From Bacillus australimaris (lineage in GTDB: Bacteria; Bacillota; Bacilli; Bacillales; Bacillaceae): a stretch of DNA of 64,000 bases. This document shows, one piece after another, positions 56,390-64,000 of the stretch. The notes beneath the pieces were generated by a model. It searched no databases. It was not told where the DNA came from and worked only from the letters and a program-made list of their open reading frames with translations. Position 1 is the first letter of the stretch, and the number at the start of each line of letters is the position of its first letter. A program made the translations under genes and the position numbers. The stretch is from positions 797,652 through 861,651 of the forward strand of contig NZ_LGYN01000001.1 in the NCBI RefSeq assembly GCF_001307105.1. Direction: 5' to 3'.

Positions 56390-57217
56390 CTAATCTTGCG
56401 CTAAAATAAACTCACTTACTATTTTACCAAAAAAATGTGGTTGTTCCACATGAACTGTATGCCCAGCCTGCTCAGCCAATATCAATTGACTGCCTTTCAG
56501 CTCCTGCTGCATATGCTTCGCGATATTGCAGAACTTTTCATCAAGCGTTCCGCAAATGAACAAAGCAGGCAAATGAATATGCTTTAATGCATTCCAAACA
56601 GAGGGCTGTGAACCTGTTCCGATGCCTTCTAAGCTTCGAGCCAGCCCAAGAGGATTAGCTTTCAACCTTCCCTCTCTCAGTTGAGCCTGCCTTTCCGCTG
56701 ATAAAGCTTTCTGCGAAGCAAACAAAGGAATGCTCTCCCAAAAATCCACAAACTTCACTAAGCCTTCATGCCTGATTTTTTGGGCGAGCTGATGATCCTG
56801 CTTCAGTCTTGCCATCCGCTCTTGAAATGTGCGAAGCCCTGGAGACGTACTCTCAAGGATCAGTTTGTTGACACGATCTGGATAACGAGCGGCAAATGAT
56901 AAAGCAATACGCCCTCCCATAGAATATCCGAGAATATTCACTTTGTGAAGCTTTAATTGGTTTAAAATCTCTGCAAGATCTGCCAGCTGCCTTGACATCG
57001 CATATCTTCTCACACTTTCTGGCGAGTCCGTACGCCCATGCCCAAGCAAGCTGACCTGTATCAATCTTGTATTTTCCAAATAAGCATTCAAAAACGTCCA
57101 AGACGCTGCACTTCCAGTAAAGCCGTGTAAGCATAGTGTGGCATTATCAGCTGAGGGATTCTCGTCCACCACTTCGTACGCTACCCCATCACGCATTCTT
57201 ATTATGAGAGAAGGCAT
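56390..57217 (-). CDS. menH: SHCHC synthase MenH
   Basis: 275 residues. Alpha/beta hydrolase fold: [13 protein letters not shown] forms the oxyanion region, the nucleophile elbow is [11 protein letters not shown] near residue 97, Asp is in CGTLDEKF, and His is in [11 protein letters not shown]. It eliminates pyruvate from SEPHCHC. Its start overlaps the menD stop by 16 bases; B. subtilis calls it ytxM/menH. Confidence 0.93.
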   Translation of the reverse strand: MPSLIIRMRDGVAYEVVDENPSADNATLCLHGFTGSAASWTFLNAYLENTRLIQVSLLGHGRTDSPESVRRYAMSRQLADLAEILNQLKLHKVNILGYSMGGRIALSFAARYPDRVNKLILESTSPGLRTFQERMARLKQDHQLAQKIRHEGLVKFVDFWESIPLFASQKALSAERQAQLREGRLKANPLGLARSLEGIGTGSQPSVWNALKHIHLPALFICGTLDEKFCNIAKHMQQELKGSQLILAEQAGHTVHVEQPHFFGKIVSEFILAQD

Positions 57218-58944
57218 TCTTTTTTCACTTCTTCCAAGATGTCATCCATCATTTCACGATGCTTGCCTACACGGGAATGCCGATCTGTTTCTATTTCAAT
57301 TAAATGAAGCCCAGGTTCATCTATATGCGCCATATACACATCATGAAACTCTTGCTTCGTTACCGGTTTCGAATAGGTTCCCCCATATAACTTTGAGGCA
57401 TACTCAAAATTCAGGCCTGTTGGCGTACCGAAGAGTTTTTCATAATACGGTTCATCAGACGCCTGTGGAAGGAAAGAAAAGATCCCTCCCCCATCATTGT
57501 TTAACAAAACAACTGTCAGTGGAATGTCCATCAGCTTAGCCGCAAGCAGCCCGTTCATATCATGGTAAAATGATAAATCTCCAATGACTAACGTGACAGG
57601 CTGCTTCAAAGCTGCATAAGTACCAAGTGCTGTAGACACAACACCATCAATACCATTTGCTCCGCGATTCGCCATCATCCGAAAAGGCTTAGATTGCGTT
57701 TCAAAAAAAGTATCCACATCACGAATCGGCATACTATTTCCAATAAAAAGGACACTCTCCTTTGGTAAAAGGTGCTGAAGCTGACGGTACACATTCCCTT
57801 CAAAAGACAAATCCTCGTCAGAATAGCGGGATGCATGTAATCTGAATGAAGAATTGGCATTCTGCCAGCGTTTTAAGAAACTTGTATCCTCACGTTGCTC
57901 TGCTCTCTTTAATGCTTCATCTACAAAAGCAGCCACATGACTTTCAATGACATATGAAGCACTTAACCCAGGATCGCGAAAACCTCCTGCAGCATCCACA
58001 ACAACCTGCTTCACTTCCGCATGTTTTTCCAGCCACTTGAATAAAGGCTTCGACACAGGCATCGGTCCAAACCGAATCACCATATCCGGCAATAAATGCT
58101 GCTGCAATGCTTCATCTTTTAATAAAGAATCATACGCATCAATAATCAGATCTTCATCATCATGCCCATTTCGCAATAGAGAAAGCGGGTCAGCTAAAAT
58201 CGGAAACTGCATTTCCTTTGAAAGACGTAAAACAGCCTCTCTCTCTTCCTCTGTATGAAGTTCTCCAGCCACAATCAATCCTTTTTTGAATTGGTTCATG
58301 GTGGTCACAATTTCAGACATTACACGATCATTTGGGAAAGCATAGCCTGCTGCTAATACCTTTTTCGCATTCGTTTCTTCCCGCTTGAAAGGATCAATAG
58401 ACAGATCAGGGAGTAATGGTTCCCTCAGTGGCACATTGACCTGAACAGGCCCCTTTGGCTCCTGCATTGACATGTGATTTGCTCTCGCAGCTGCCGTCTG
58501 AACATAACGTAGCATTGTTTGACTTTCCTCTGGCAAGGCTAAGTCTGTGAACCATTTAACAAACTTACCGAATAAGAATTGCTGATCAATCGCTTGAGGT
58601 GCCCCTACCTCTCTCAATTCGTGCGGCCGATCAGCAGTTAAAACAATCAATGGTACACGGGAATAATGCGCTTCTACAATGGCTGGATAAAGGTTAGCAG
58701 CTGCCGTACCTGAAGTACAAATGAGCAGCACTGGTCTTTGACTTGCTTTCGCAAGACCTAGCGCATAAAAAGCAGCAGACCGTTCGTCCACAAGCACATG
58801 GACATTTATCTCTTGATGGGCAAGTGCCAGCATCGCAAGCGGAGTTGAACGGGAACCCGGACAGACAACGGCCTCCTTCACACCACCTTGGGCAAATTCA
58901 TCCATAAATCTGCCAATATATGTTGTCATAATTTGATTATTCAA
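57202..58944 (-). CDS. menD: SEPHCHC synthase MenD
   Basis: 580 residues from TTG 58944, eight bases from GGAGG, matching the 580 residues I recall for B. subtilis. Thiamin-diphosphate enzyme: [15 protein letters not shown] at the N-terminus, [18 protein letters not shown], and the cofactor motif [12 protein letters not shown] through [15 protein letters not shown]. It adds the 2-oxoglutarate-derived unit to isochorismate. It overlaps menF by eight bases. Confidence 0.96.
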   Translation of the reverse strand: MNNQIMTTYIGRFMDEFAQGGVKEAVVCPGSRSTPLAMLALAHQEINVHVLVDERSAAFYALGLAKASQRPVLLICTSGTAAANLYPAIVEAHYSRVPLIVLTADRPHELREVGAPQAIDQQFLFGKFVKWFTDLALPEESQTMLRYVQTAAARANHMSMQEPKGPVQVNVPLREPLLPDLSIDPFKREETNAKKVLAAGYAFPNDRVMSEIVTTMNQFKKGLIVAGELHTEEEREAVLRLSKEMQFPILADPLSLLRNGHDDEDLIIDAYDSLLKDEALQQHLLPDMVIRFGPMPVSKPLFKWLEKHAEVKQVVVDAAGGFRDPGLSASYVIESHVAAFVDEALKRAEQREDTSFLKRWQNANSSFRLHASRYSDEDLSFEGNVYRQLQHLLPKESVLFIGNSMPIRDVDTFFETQSKPFRMMANRGANGIDGVVSTALGTYAALKQPVTLVIGDLSFYHDMNGLLAAKLMDIPLTVVLLNNDGGGIFSFLPQASDEPYYEKLFGTPTGLNFEYASKLYGGTYSKPVTKQEFHDVYMAHIDEPGLHLIEIETDRHSRVGKHREMMDDILEEVKKECLLS

Positions 58945-60355
58945 TGGGATGACCTCCAAGAGCAGACAGCATAGGTCTTAATTTCACTTGCGTTTCCTCA
59001 TACTCCTGCTTTGCAAGGGAATCCTCTACAATTCCGCAGCCAGCGAACAAACGAACATGGTCTTTCTCAATAAGACCTGACCGAATGGCTACAGCAAATT
59101 CTCCATTATCCTGAGAATCAATCCAGCCTACTGGCGCAGCATACCAGCCGCGCTTGAGCGGTTCGATTTCACGAATCACCTCAACCGCCTTTTCCTTCGG
59201 ATATCCGCCAAGTGCCGGCGTCGGATGAAGCTGTTCAATTAACGAAAAAAGAGAACAGCTGCTTTTGATTTCTCCTACAATCGGTGTAAACAAATGCTGA
59301 ATGTTTTTTGTTTTATAAAGACTCGGTTGATTTGGTTTATGCACGCGGAGGCAATTTGCCTCAAATGCTTGTTCAATCATATTGACAACAATTTGATGTT
59401 CAATCAAATTCTTCTCATCTTGCAGAAGTTCCTCACCTAATGCTTGATCTTCCGCTTCATCTTTTCCACGTACAATGGAACCTGCTAAACAAGATGAAAA
59501 GACCTCTCCACCGCTTTTCTTTACTAAGCGTTCAGGCGTTGCTCCAACAAATGCTTGTCTTCCCTGTTCAACCGCAAAAACATAACTTGTTGTTTGATGC
59601 TTTAATAATTGTGCTAATAGTGGAGCGAGTTCAATTTGATTTTTATAGTGAAGCAAGACTTCTCTTGCTAAAACAACCTTTTCATATTCGTTTGCACGAA
59701 TGTGGTCTGTCGCTTCTTGAATCGCCTTCATCCATTCCTTCACATCTAGCTCTTCCATATGAACAAGCTCAGCTTGTCCATCAGTTCGTAGCGGCGATGT
59801 CTCGAAATGAGAGGCTTTCTGTTCTAATTCCTGAATCAGCTGATGAACATTCCCGTCCACCTGCTTCCATTCATTGATCGTCAGAAAACTGCCTTCTTTA
59901 GAGACAGTCAGCATGATAGATGGCACAAAAAAATGAGCCTCACCAAATGCTTCCCAGTGTTGCGCCTTCTCTTCATACGGATCAAATGAAAATCCTCCAA
60001 ATAAAAGCGGACCAACAGCCGCTTGCTTTAACTCCTTCTCATCATGAAAATGGAACATGTGCTGCTTGAGCTGTTCCCATTCTTGATGCACGATATCGAA
60101 TCGGTCCTTGCCTTGCTCAGATGATTTAATGACGGCCGCTCTACCAAGTCCAGAAAAAATCATTTGGCTTTCTGGATCAGACCAAAAAAACCGCTCGCCT
60201 AAAAAATCCGCTTCGCCGCTTTGGAAAAAGGCAAGAGGATCCAGATCGTCAACTCTTCTGGAGTAGCTTATCAAAACAGCATGGTTGACGTTATTCGCTT
60301 CTTCTAATGTCGCAAGCGCTTCCTGCCGGAAAGTACTTTGCACTGTTGTCACCAT
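58937..60355 (-). CDS. menF: Isochorismate synthase MenF
   Basis: 472 residues from ATG 60355 behind GGAGG. The chorismate-binding domain occupies the second half: [13 protein letters not shown] with the catalytic Lys, [35 protein letters not shown], and [10 protein letters not shown]. It converts chorismate to isochorismate, the first step of menaquinone synthesis. First gene of the minus-strand men operon. Confidence 0.96.
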   Translation of the reverse strand: MVTTVQSTFRQEALATLEEANNVNHAVLISYSRRVDDLDPLAFFQSGEADFLGERFFWSDPESQMIFSGLGRAAVIKSSEQGKDRFDIVHQEWEQLKQHMFHFHDEKELKQAAVGPLLFGGFSFDPYEEKAQHWEAFGEAHFFVPSIMLTVSKEGSFLTINEWKQVDGNVHQLIQELEQKASHFETSPLRTDGQAELVHMEELDVKEWMKAIQEATDHIRANEYEKVVLAREVLLHYKNQIELAPLLAQLLKHQTTSYVFAVEQGRQAFVGATPERLVKKSGGEVFSSCLAGSIVRGKDEAEDQALGEELLQDEKNLIEHQIVVNMIEQAFEANCLRVHKPNQPSLYKTKNIQHLFTPIVGEIKSSCSLFSLIEQLHPTPALGGYPKEKAVEVIREIEPLKRGWYAAPVGWIDSQDNGEFAVAIRSGLIEKDHVRLFAGCGIVEDSLAKQEYEETQVKLRPMLSALGGHPIE

Positions 60356-60420
60356 GATACATTCCTCCAAAATCCATGAAATAACATAAAAAATAAAAAC
60401 ATAATGAAAAAATACATGAA

Positions 60421-60520
60421 CATTCGAATATGTCGAATGACCTGCTTTTCTATTATAAACCTTAACAGATGAACTTAGTAAAGAAAACAGCTTTTTAAAC
60501 CTCGAATCCTTATTATATCA
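60421..60520 (-). promoter_or_regulatory. menF promoter region with inverted repeat
   Basis: Two -10-like boxes on the minus strand: TGATATAAT (60512-60520, perfect extended -10) and TATAAT (60452-60457). CATTCGAATATGTCGAATG (60421-60439) is a 7-base inverted repeat with a 5-base spacer in the leader. The rest of the gap 60356-60736 shows no gene. Confidence 0.5.
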
Positions 60521-60662
60521 CGCTTTCGAGATTTTTTCGCTCTTGCTTCTTGAAACGAGAGCATCTAAAGAAAAAGTGGCAGGACCTTCTCTAAGATCAA
60601 TCTTTCCCTTGATATGGCAACGATTAGCAAACATCTTTTTCAGGTTTCATCGCATCAATATA

Positions 60663-60690
60663 TTGACACCTTTTTGAACTTTGCTAAACT
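60663..60690 (+). promoter_or_regulatory. Promoter of menA
   Basis: TTGACA, a 16-base spacer and TAAACT, about 47 bases before the menA start. Confidence 0.6.
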
Positions 60691-60736
60691 GGAATTTGGA
60701 CGTGTACGTATTTTTTTATTTAAAGGAGTATATTTT

Positions 60737-61675
60737 ATGCAGCATCAATCGATATCAGATCAGCTTTCACCAATTAAGCCTGATAAAAACTGGAGAATTT
60801 GGTGGAATTTACTACGACCACATACACTAACAGCGGCATTTATTCCTGTTACTTTAGGAACTGTTCTAGCACTTCCAAGTGGTCAAATACATGTTGGGCT
60901 ATTTTTAGCCATGCTATTTGCATCTATGTTTATCCAAATCGCAACAAACATGTTTAATGAGTACTTTGATTATGTTCGTGGGCTGGACAATGAGAAATCT
61001 GTCGGCATCGGCGGAGCCATTGTAAGAAACGGTGTAAAGCCAAAAACAGTCCTCAGCCTCGCTTATGCACTATTTGCGCTTTCTTTATTACTTGGGGTGT
61101 ATATTTGCATGATGTCTAGCTGGTGGATCGCACTGATAGGACTTATTTGTATGGCAGCAGGCTATTTCTATACTGGTGGACCTGTACCTATTGCATATAC
61201 ACCGTTTGGAGAGCTTGTGTCCGGTGCTTTTATGGGATTAGGAATCATCCTGATTAGTTTCTATATCCAAACAGGTACACTGACGTCTAAAGCTGTTCTC
61301 GTCTCATTACCCATTTCTATTTTAGTTGGTGCCATCTTACTGTCGAACAATATTCGCGACTTAGACGGCGATAAAGAAAATGGACGAAAAACACTTGCAA
61401 TCCTTGCTGGACGTAAAGCTGCAGTGAACATTTTACTTTCTATGTTTTTTGTATCATATGTACTCATTTTTGTTTATATCTTCACAGATATCGTCGGCCT
61501 TTGGAGTCTTCTTGTTTTGCTCAGTGTGCCAAAAGCCTATACAGCCATTAAAGAGTTTAAACAAAAGGAAAAACCGATTGAATTAATGAATGCTATGAAA
61601 TCTACAGCTCAAACCAATACATTCTTCGGTTTTCTGCTAACGATCGCTTTGATCTTACAATACTATATTGCGTAA
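60737..61675 (+). CDS. menA: 1,4-Dihydroxy-2-naphthoate prenyltransferase MenA
   Basis: 312 residues from ATG 60737, eight bases from AAAGGAG. UbiA-type membrane enzyme with about eight or nine helices. The first aspartate motif is NMFNEYFDYVRGLDNE and the second is NNIRDLDGDKENGRKTLA. It prenylates DHNA to demethylmenaquinone in the membrane. Divergent from menF across a 381-base gap, so pathway and membrane step are expressed separately. Confidence 0.96.
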   Translation: MQHQSISDQLSPIKPDKNWRIWWNLLRPHTLTAAFIPVTLGTVLALPSGQIHVGLFLAMLFASMFIQIATNMFNEYFDYVRGLDNEKSVGIGGAIVRNGVKPKTVLSLAYALFALSLLLGVYICMMSSWWIALIGLICMAAGYFYTGGPVPIAYTPFGELVSGAFMGLGIILISFYIQTGTLTSKAVLVSLPISILVGAILLSNNIRDLDGDKENGRKTLAILAGRKAAVNILLSMFFVSYVLIFVYIFTDIVGLWSLLVLLSVPKAYTAIKEFKQKEKPIELMNAMKSTAQTNTFFGFLLTIALILQYYIA

Positions 61676-61680
61676 CAAAG

Positions 61681-61707
61681 AACGCCTGCATCCGCGGGCG
61701 TTTTTTT
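61681..61707 (+). terminator. menA terminator
   Basis: AACGCCTGC pairs with GCGGGCGTT around ATCC, then seven T. Confidence 0.92.
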
Positions 61708-61793
61708 AATGAAGAATTGCTTCAAATTGGTACTAGTCTTCTATACAAAATTGCTCATACTAACAATATGTTTGATATGAAAGGATGATCGCT

Positions 61794-62528
61794 TTGTTGT
61801 CTAAAGACGAATTACATCATTTGAAGCAGCGACTTCTCGATGAAAAAAAAGAACTTGAAGCCAAAAGCCATGACGATGAACAGAAAGTATCCTTTCCTTA
61901 TGATTCGGTCGGAGAACTGTCAGCCTATGATAACCATCCGGGCGATCAAGGGACGGAACTGTTCGAGCGCGGGAAAGATATTGCTTTAAACAGTTTGGAA
62001 CATGAACATCTGTTAGACGTCAATAAAGCACTTCAAGCCATTGCAGACGGCTCATATGGTTTGTGCAAAGTATGTAAAGCTCCTATTCCAAAAGAACGCT
62101 TAAAAGCCTTGCCTACTGCTGTCACATGCACAGAGCATTCAAAAGAACAAACCGTTTCACAAAACCGTCCCATTGAAGAAGATTTATTAAGTCCGCCAGC
62201 GGGACAATTTGAAAATGAAGAAAGTGCTGCATATGATGGAGAGGATGCCTACCAAGACGTAGAACGCTACGGAAACTCTGAGACCCCGTCTGATATGGAA
62301 TTTCCTCCTCTGACATACGATGATGTGTACACACAATCAGAGGACGAAGATTATGTGGAGGACTATGAAGGATTTGCAGCTGCTGATATTGAAGGGAAAG
62401 CAAGCAAGGTGTATCCGAACAAAGCACACGAAGCCTATGAAAAAGCTTTAGACGAAGAAGGTGTCATGACGGTATTTGGTGACTTGAAACCGTACGAAGA
62501 AGAACCTTATACAGAAGAAAATCATTAG
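61794..62528 (+). CDS. yteA: DksA/TraR-type zinc-finger regulator YteA
   Basis: 244 residues from TTG 61794, eight bases from AAAGGA (TTG 61797 is a near alternative). An N-terminal coiled coil (DELHHLKQRLLDEKKELEAK) and YDNHPGDQGTELFERGKDIAL precede the zinc finger CKVCKAPIPKERLKALPTAV followed by TCTEH; Cys-Cys and Cys/His ligands are visible. A long acidic C-terminal region with EDAYQDVERYGNSETPSDM follows, as in YteA/YocK/YlyA. Likely an RNA-polymerase-binding or sporulation-related protein; function unproven. Confidence 0.88.
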   Translation: MLSKDELHHLKQRLLDEKKELEAKSHDDEQKVSFPYDSVGELSAYDNHPGDQGTELFERGKDIALNSLEHEHLLDVNKALQAIADGSYGLCKVCKAPIPKERLKALPTAVTCTEHSKEQTVSQNRPIEEDLLSPPAGQFENEESAAYDGEDAYQDVERYGNSETPSDMEFPPLTYDDVYTQSEDEDYVEDYEGFAAADIEGKASKVYPNKAHEAYEKALDEEGVMTVFGDLKPYEEEPYTEENH

Positions 62529-62614
62529 TCCCCTCATATTGGGGACTTTATGTTTATATCATGTAATTATTGGGAAATCACTTTAAGAATGAATTTGATT
62601 GGAGGAGATGCTTG

Positions 62615-63091
62615 ATGGCTAAAAAAAGTATCATTTGGGCAATTGTTGTCTTCTTTATTACATACGCACTATTCTCTATTGCAGGATTCTTGTTCCCCAT
62701 TGACAGAGAATGGTATGATGCTTTAAATAAACCAGCATGGACGCCTGGTGGTGGTGTGATTGGAGCTGTATGGGCTGTCTTATTTGCTCTCATCTCATTG
62801 TCCGCAGCAATCATTTATGGGAAATATGGATTTCAAAAAATTACTTTACCATTTTGGATTCTTTTTCTTTTAAATTACGTATTTAACCAAGCCTTTAGCT
62901 TTTTTCAGTTCACACAAAAAGATTTGTTTACCGCTACGATCGACTGTCTGCTTGTTGCACTGACAGCACTCGCACTTGTCATCGTCTCACGCAAACTAAG
63001 CAAAGTCGTTCCAATTTTGCTGATCCCCTATGTTTTATGGGGGTTCTTTGCGACATACTTGTCTTATACGATCTATTCCATGAATATGTAA
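62615..63091 (+). CDS. tspO: TspO/MBR-family tryptophan-rich membrane protein (YtaB)
   Basis: 158 residues from ATG 62615, with GGAGGAG upstream. Five membrane helices. Signature residues are seen in DREWYDALNKPAWTPGGGVIGAVWAVLF, whose tryptophans and PAWTPP-like turn line the ligand site, and in FLLNYVFNQAFSFFQF. TspO binds porphyrins and, in Bacillus, degrades protoporphyrin IX in light. Followed by a terminator and the convergent tRNA operon. Confidence 0.93.
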   Translation: MAKKSIIWAIVVFFITYALFSIAGFLFPIDREWYDALNKPAWTPGGGVIGAVWAVLFALISLSAAIIYGKYGFQKITLPFWILFLLNYVFNQAFSFFQFTQKDLFTATIDCLLVALTALALVIVSRKLSKVVPILLIPYVLWGFFATYLSYTIYSMNM

Positions 63092-63120
63092 AAAGACCGC
63101 TATCATGGCGGTCTTTCGTT
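63091..63120 (+). terminator. tspO terminator
   Basis: AAAGACCGC pairs with GCGGTCTTT around a six-base loop, followed by CGTTTT. Confidence 0.85.
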
Positions 63121-63130
63121 TTAAAGAAAA

Positions 63131-63162
63131 TAAAAAAGAGATCTTTGACAAGATCTCTTTTA
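63131..63162 (-). terminator. Terminator of the tRNA operon
   Basis: Minus-strand AAAGAGATCT pairs with AGATCTCTTT, followed by a T-run, just after the last tRNA. Confidence 0.92.
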
Positions 63163-63166
63163 AAAA

Positions 63167-63238
63167 TGACCCGTACGGGATTCGAACCCGTGTTACCGCC
63201 GTGAAAGGGCGGTGTCTTAACCGCTTGACCAACGGGCC
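63167..63238 (-). tRNA. tRNA-Glu (TTC)
   Basis: 72 bases; acceptor GGCCCGT pairs with ACGGGTC, anticodon loop CTTTCAC, T-loop GGTTCGAATCC. CCA is not encoded. Last gene of the cluster, as in the B. subtilis trnB order. Confidence 0.97.
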
Positions 63239-63247
63239 ATACAATCA

Positions 63248-63338
63248 TGGCGGAGAAGGAGGGATTTGAACCCTCGCGCCGCTTACGCGACCTACACCCT
63301 TAGCAGGGGCGCCTCTTCAGCCACTTGAGTACTTCTCC
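63248..63338 (-). tRNA. tRNA-Ser (GCT)
   Basis: 91 bases with encoded CCA; acceptor GGAGAAG/CTTCTCC, anticodon loop CTGCTAA, and a long variable arm (GTCGCGTAAGCGGC region) typical of class II tRNA. Confidence 0.97.
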
Positions 63339-63341
63339 ATT

Positions 63342-63416
63342 TGGCTCCGCAGGTAGGACTCGAACCTACGACCGATCGGTTAACAGCCGATAGCTCTACC
63401 ACTGAGCTACTGCGGA
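63342..63416 (-). tRNA. tRNA-Asn (GTT)
   Basis: 75 bases with encoded CCA; acceptor TCCGCAG/CTGCGGA, anticodon loop CTGTTAA. Confidence 0.97.
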
Positions 63417-63422
63417 AGATCA

Positions 63423-63499
<77 letters not shown>

Positions 63500-63516
63500 A
63501 TGAACGGATATACAAA

Positions 63517-63590
63517 TGGAGCGGGTGATGGGAATCGAACCCACGACATCAGCTTGGAAGGCTGAGGTTTTACCACTAAACTACACCCGC
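63517..63590 (-). tRNA. tRNA-Gly (TCC)
   Basis: 74 bases with encoded CCA; acceptor GCGGGTG/CACCCGC, anticodon loop CTTCCAA. Confidence 0.97.
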
Positions 63591-63601
63591 AAAAATATGT
63601 A

Positions 63602-63678
63602 TGGGGCGATTGATGGGAATCGAACCCACGAGTGCCAGAGCCACAATCTGGTGCGTTAACCACTTCGCCACAACCGCC
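63602..63678 (-). tRNA. tRNA-His (GTG)
   Basis: 77 bases with encoded CCA; anticodon loop TTGTGGC. The extra 5' G opposite the discriminator C, typical of tRNA-His, is present (GGCGGTTG/CAATCGCC). Confidence 0.97.
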
Positions 63679-63704
63679 ATACTGTTAATATGTTTTTGTA
63701 AAAG

Positions 63705-63777
<73 letters not shown>

Positions 63778-63795
63778 AAGTAATCTTTTTAAAAA

Positions 63796-63872
63796 TGGCG
63801 GTCCGGACGGGACTCGAACCCGCGACCTCCTGCGTGACAGGCAGGCATTCTAACCAACTGAACTACCGGACC
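63796..63872 (-). tRNA. tRNA-Asp (GTC)
   Basis: 77 bases with encoded CCA; acceptor GGTCCGG/CCGGACC, anticodon loop CTGTCAC. Confidence 0.97.
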
Positions 63873-63875
63873 ATT

Positions 63876-63953
<78 letters not shown>

Positions 63954-63977
63954 ATGATATGAGTTTTTAAAAAAATA

Positions 63978-64000
63978 TGGCGGAGGAAGAGGGATTCGAA
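63978..64000 (-). tRNA. tRNA-Ser, 3' end only
   Basis: The window edge cuts it. The acceptor strand ending CTTCCTCCG-CCA and the T-loop TTCGAATCC are visible. The anticodon is outside; trnB order predicts TGA. Confidence 0.75.

Noticed and set aside
62979..63248. Minus-strand frames of 89 and 69 codons over tspO and tRNA-Glu
   Set aside because: They overlap tRNA-Glu and the end of tspO, have no ribosome binding site and contain tRNA-derived sequence.

Overview
The window looks like chromosome from a Bacillus of the pumilus group (B. pumilus, B. safensis or B. altitudinis). I infer this from B. subtilis-like gene order (yte/ytc, leuS-ytvB-ytvA, ytr, ytqAB, ytpAB, asnB-metK-pckA, ytl, luxS, ythAB, men, trnB-type tRNA cluster) interrupted by blocks that, as I recall, B. 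subtilis 168 lacks at these places. Codon use, AAGGAGG-type ribosome binding sites, frequent TTG starts, a T-box, an S-box, and Zur, CcpA, CcpN and sigma-B type sites all fit Bacillus. No database search was run; gene names rest on recognition of the protein sequences and of the order.

Left part (1-12.7 kb): rhamnogalacturonan-oligosaccharide uptake and degradation (yteT, yteS, yteR, yteP, and further on ytcQ and ytcP) around a large membrane-bound AraC-type regulator, with an unrelated ytcD/ytbD/ytbE unit (HxlR regulator, efflux pump, aldo-keto reductase) between them. ytbQ and ytaP follow. 12.7-17.9 kb: leuS with a leucine T-box leader, ytvB, the blue-light sensor ytvA, and a coiled-coil membrane protein. 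17.9-22.5 kb: the ytr ABC-transporter operon with its YtrA operator. 22.5-24.0 kb: a decayed IS1595-type insertion sequence with intact inverted repeats and a membrane-protein passenger gene.

24.0-34.3 kb: ytzC, ytqAB, ytpAB (C35 terpene and lysophospholipase), ytoA, asnB, metK with SAM riboswitch, pckA with a CcpN-like site, ytmB. 34.3-39.2 kb: ytmA, then an overlapping four-gene operon for finishing a carotenoid (CruF-like hydratase, acyltransferase, glycosyltransferase, CrtN/CrtD-like desaturase). 39.4-49.8 kb: ytlACD transporter, ytkD, a TerD/AIM24 pair, holin-like and motility-like small proteins, dps with a sigma-B promoter, ytzI, ytkA, luxS, yidD, carbonic anhydrase, and an orphan ZnuA lipoprotein and ribosomal protein L31 type B, each behind a Zur box. 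50.0-52.8 kb: cytochrome bd-type oxidase ythAB and two small genes. 52.9-61.7 kb: the complete chorismate-to-demethylmenaquinone pathway apart from the DHNA-CoA thioesterase (menF-D-H-B-E-C on the minus strand, menA divergent). The window ends with yteA, tspO and the 3' end of a tRNA operon (Ser, fMet, Asp, Phe, His, Gly, Ile, Asn, Ser, Glu on the minus strand).

The points most worth following up are the cargo-carrying IS1595 remnant beside the ytr promoter, the carotenoid tailoring operon, a conserved upstream box shared by the yteP and ytcP promoters, and a hairpin-bearing repeat flanked by duplicated terminator sequence near 49.4 kb.
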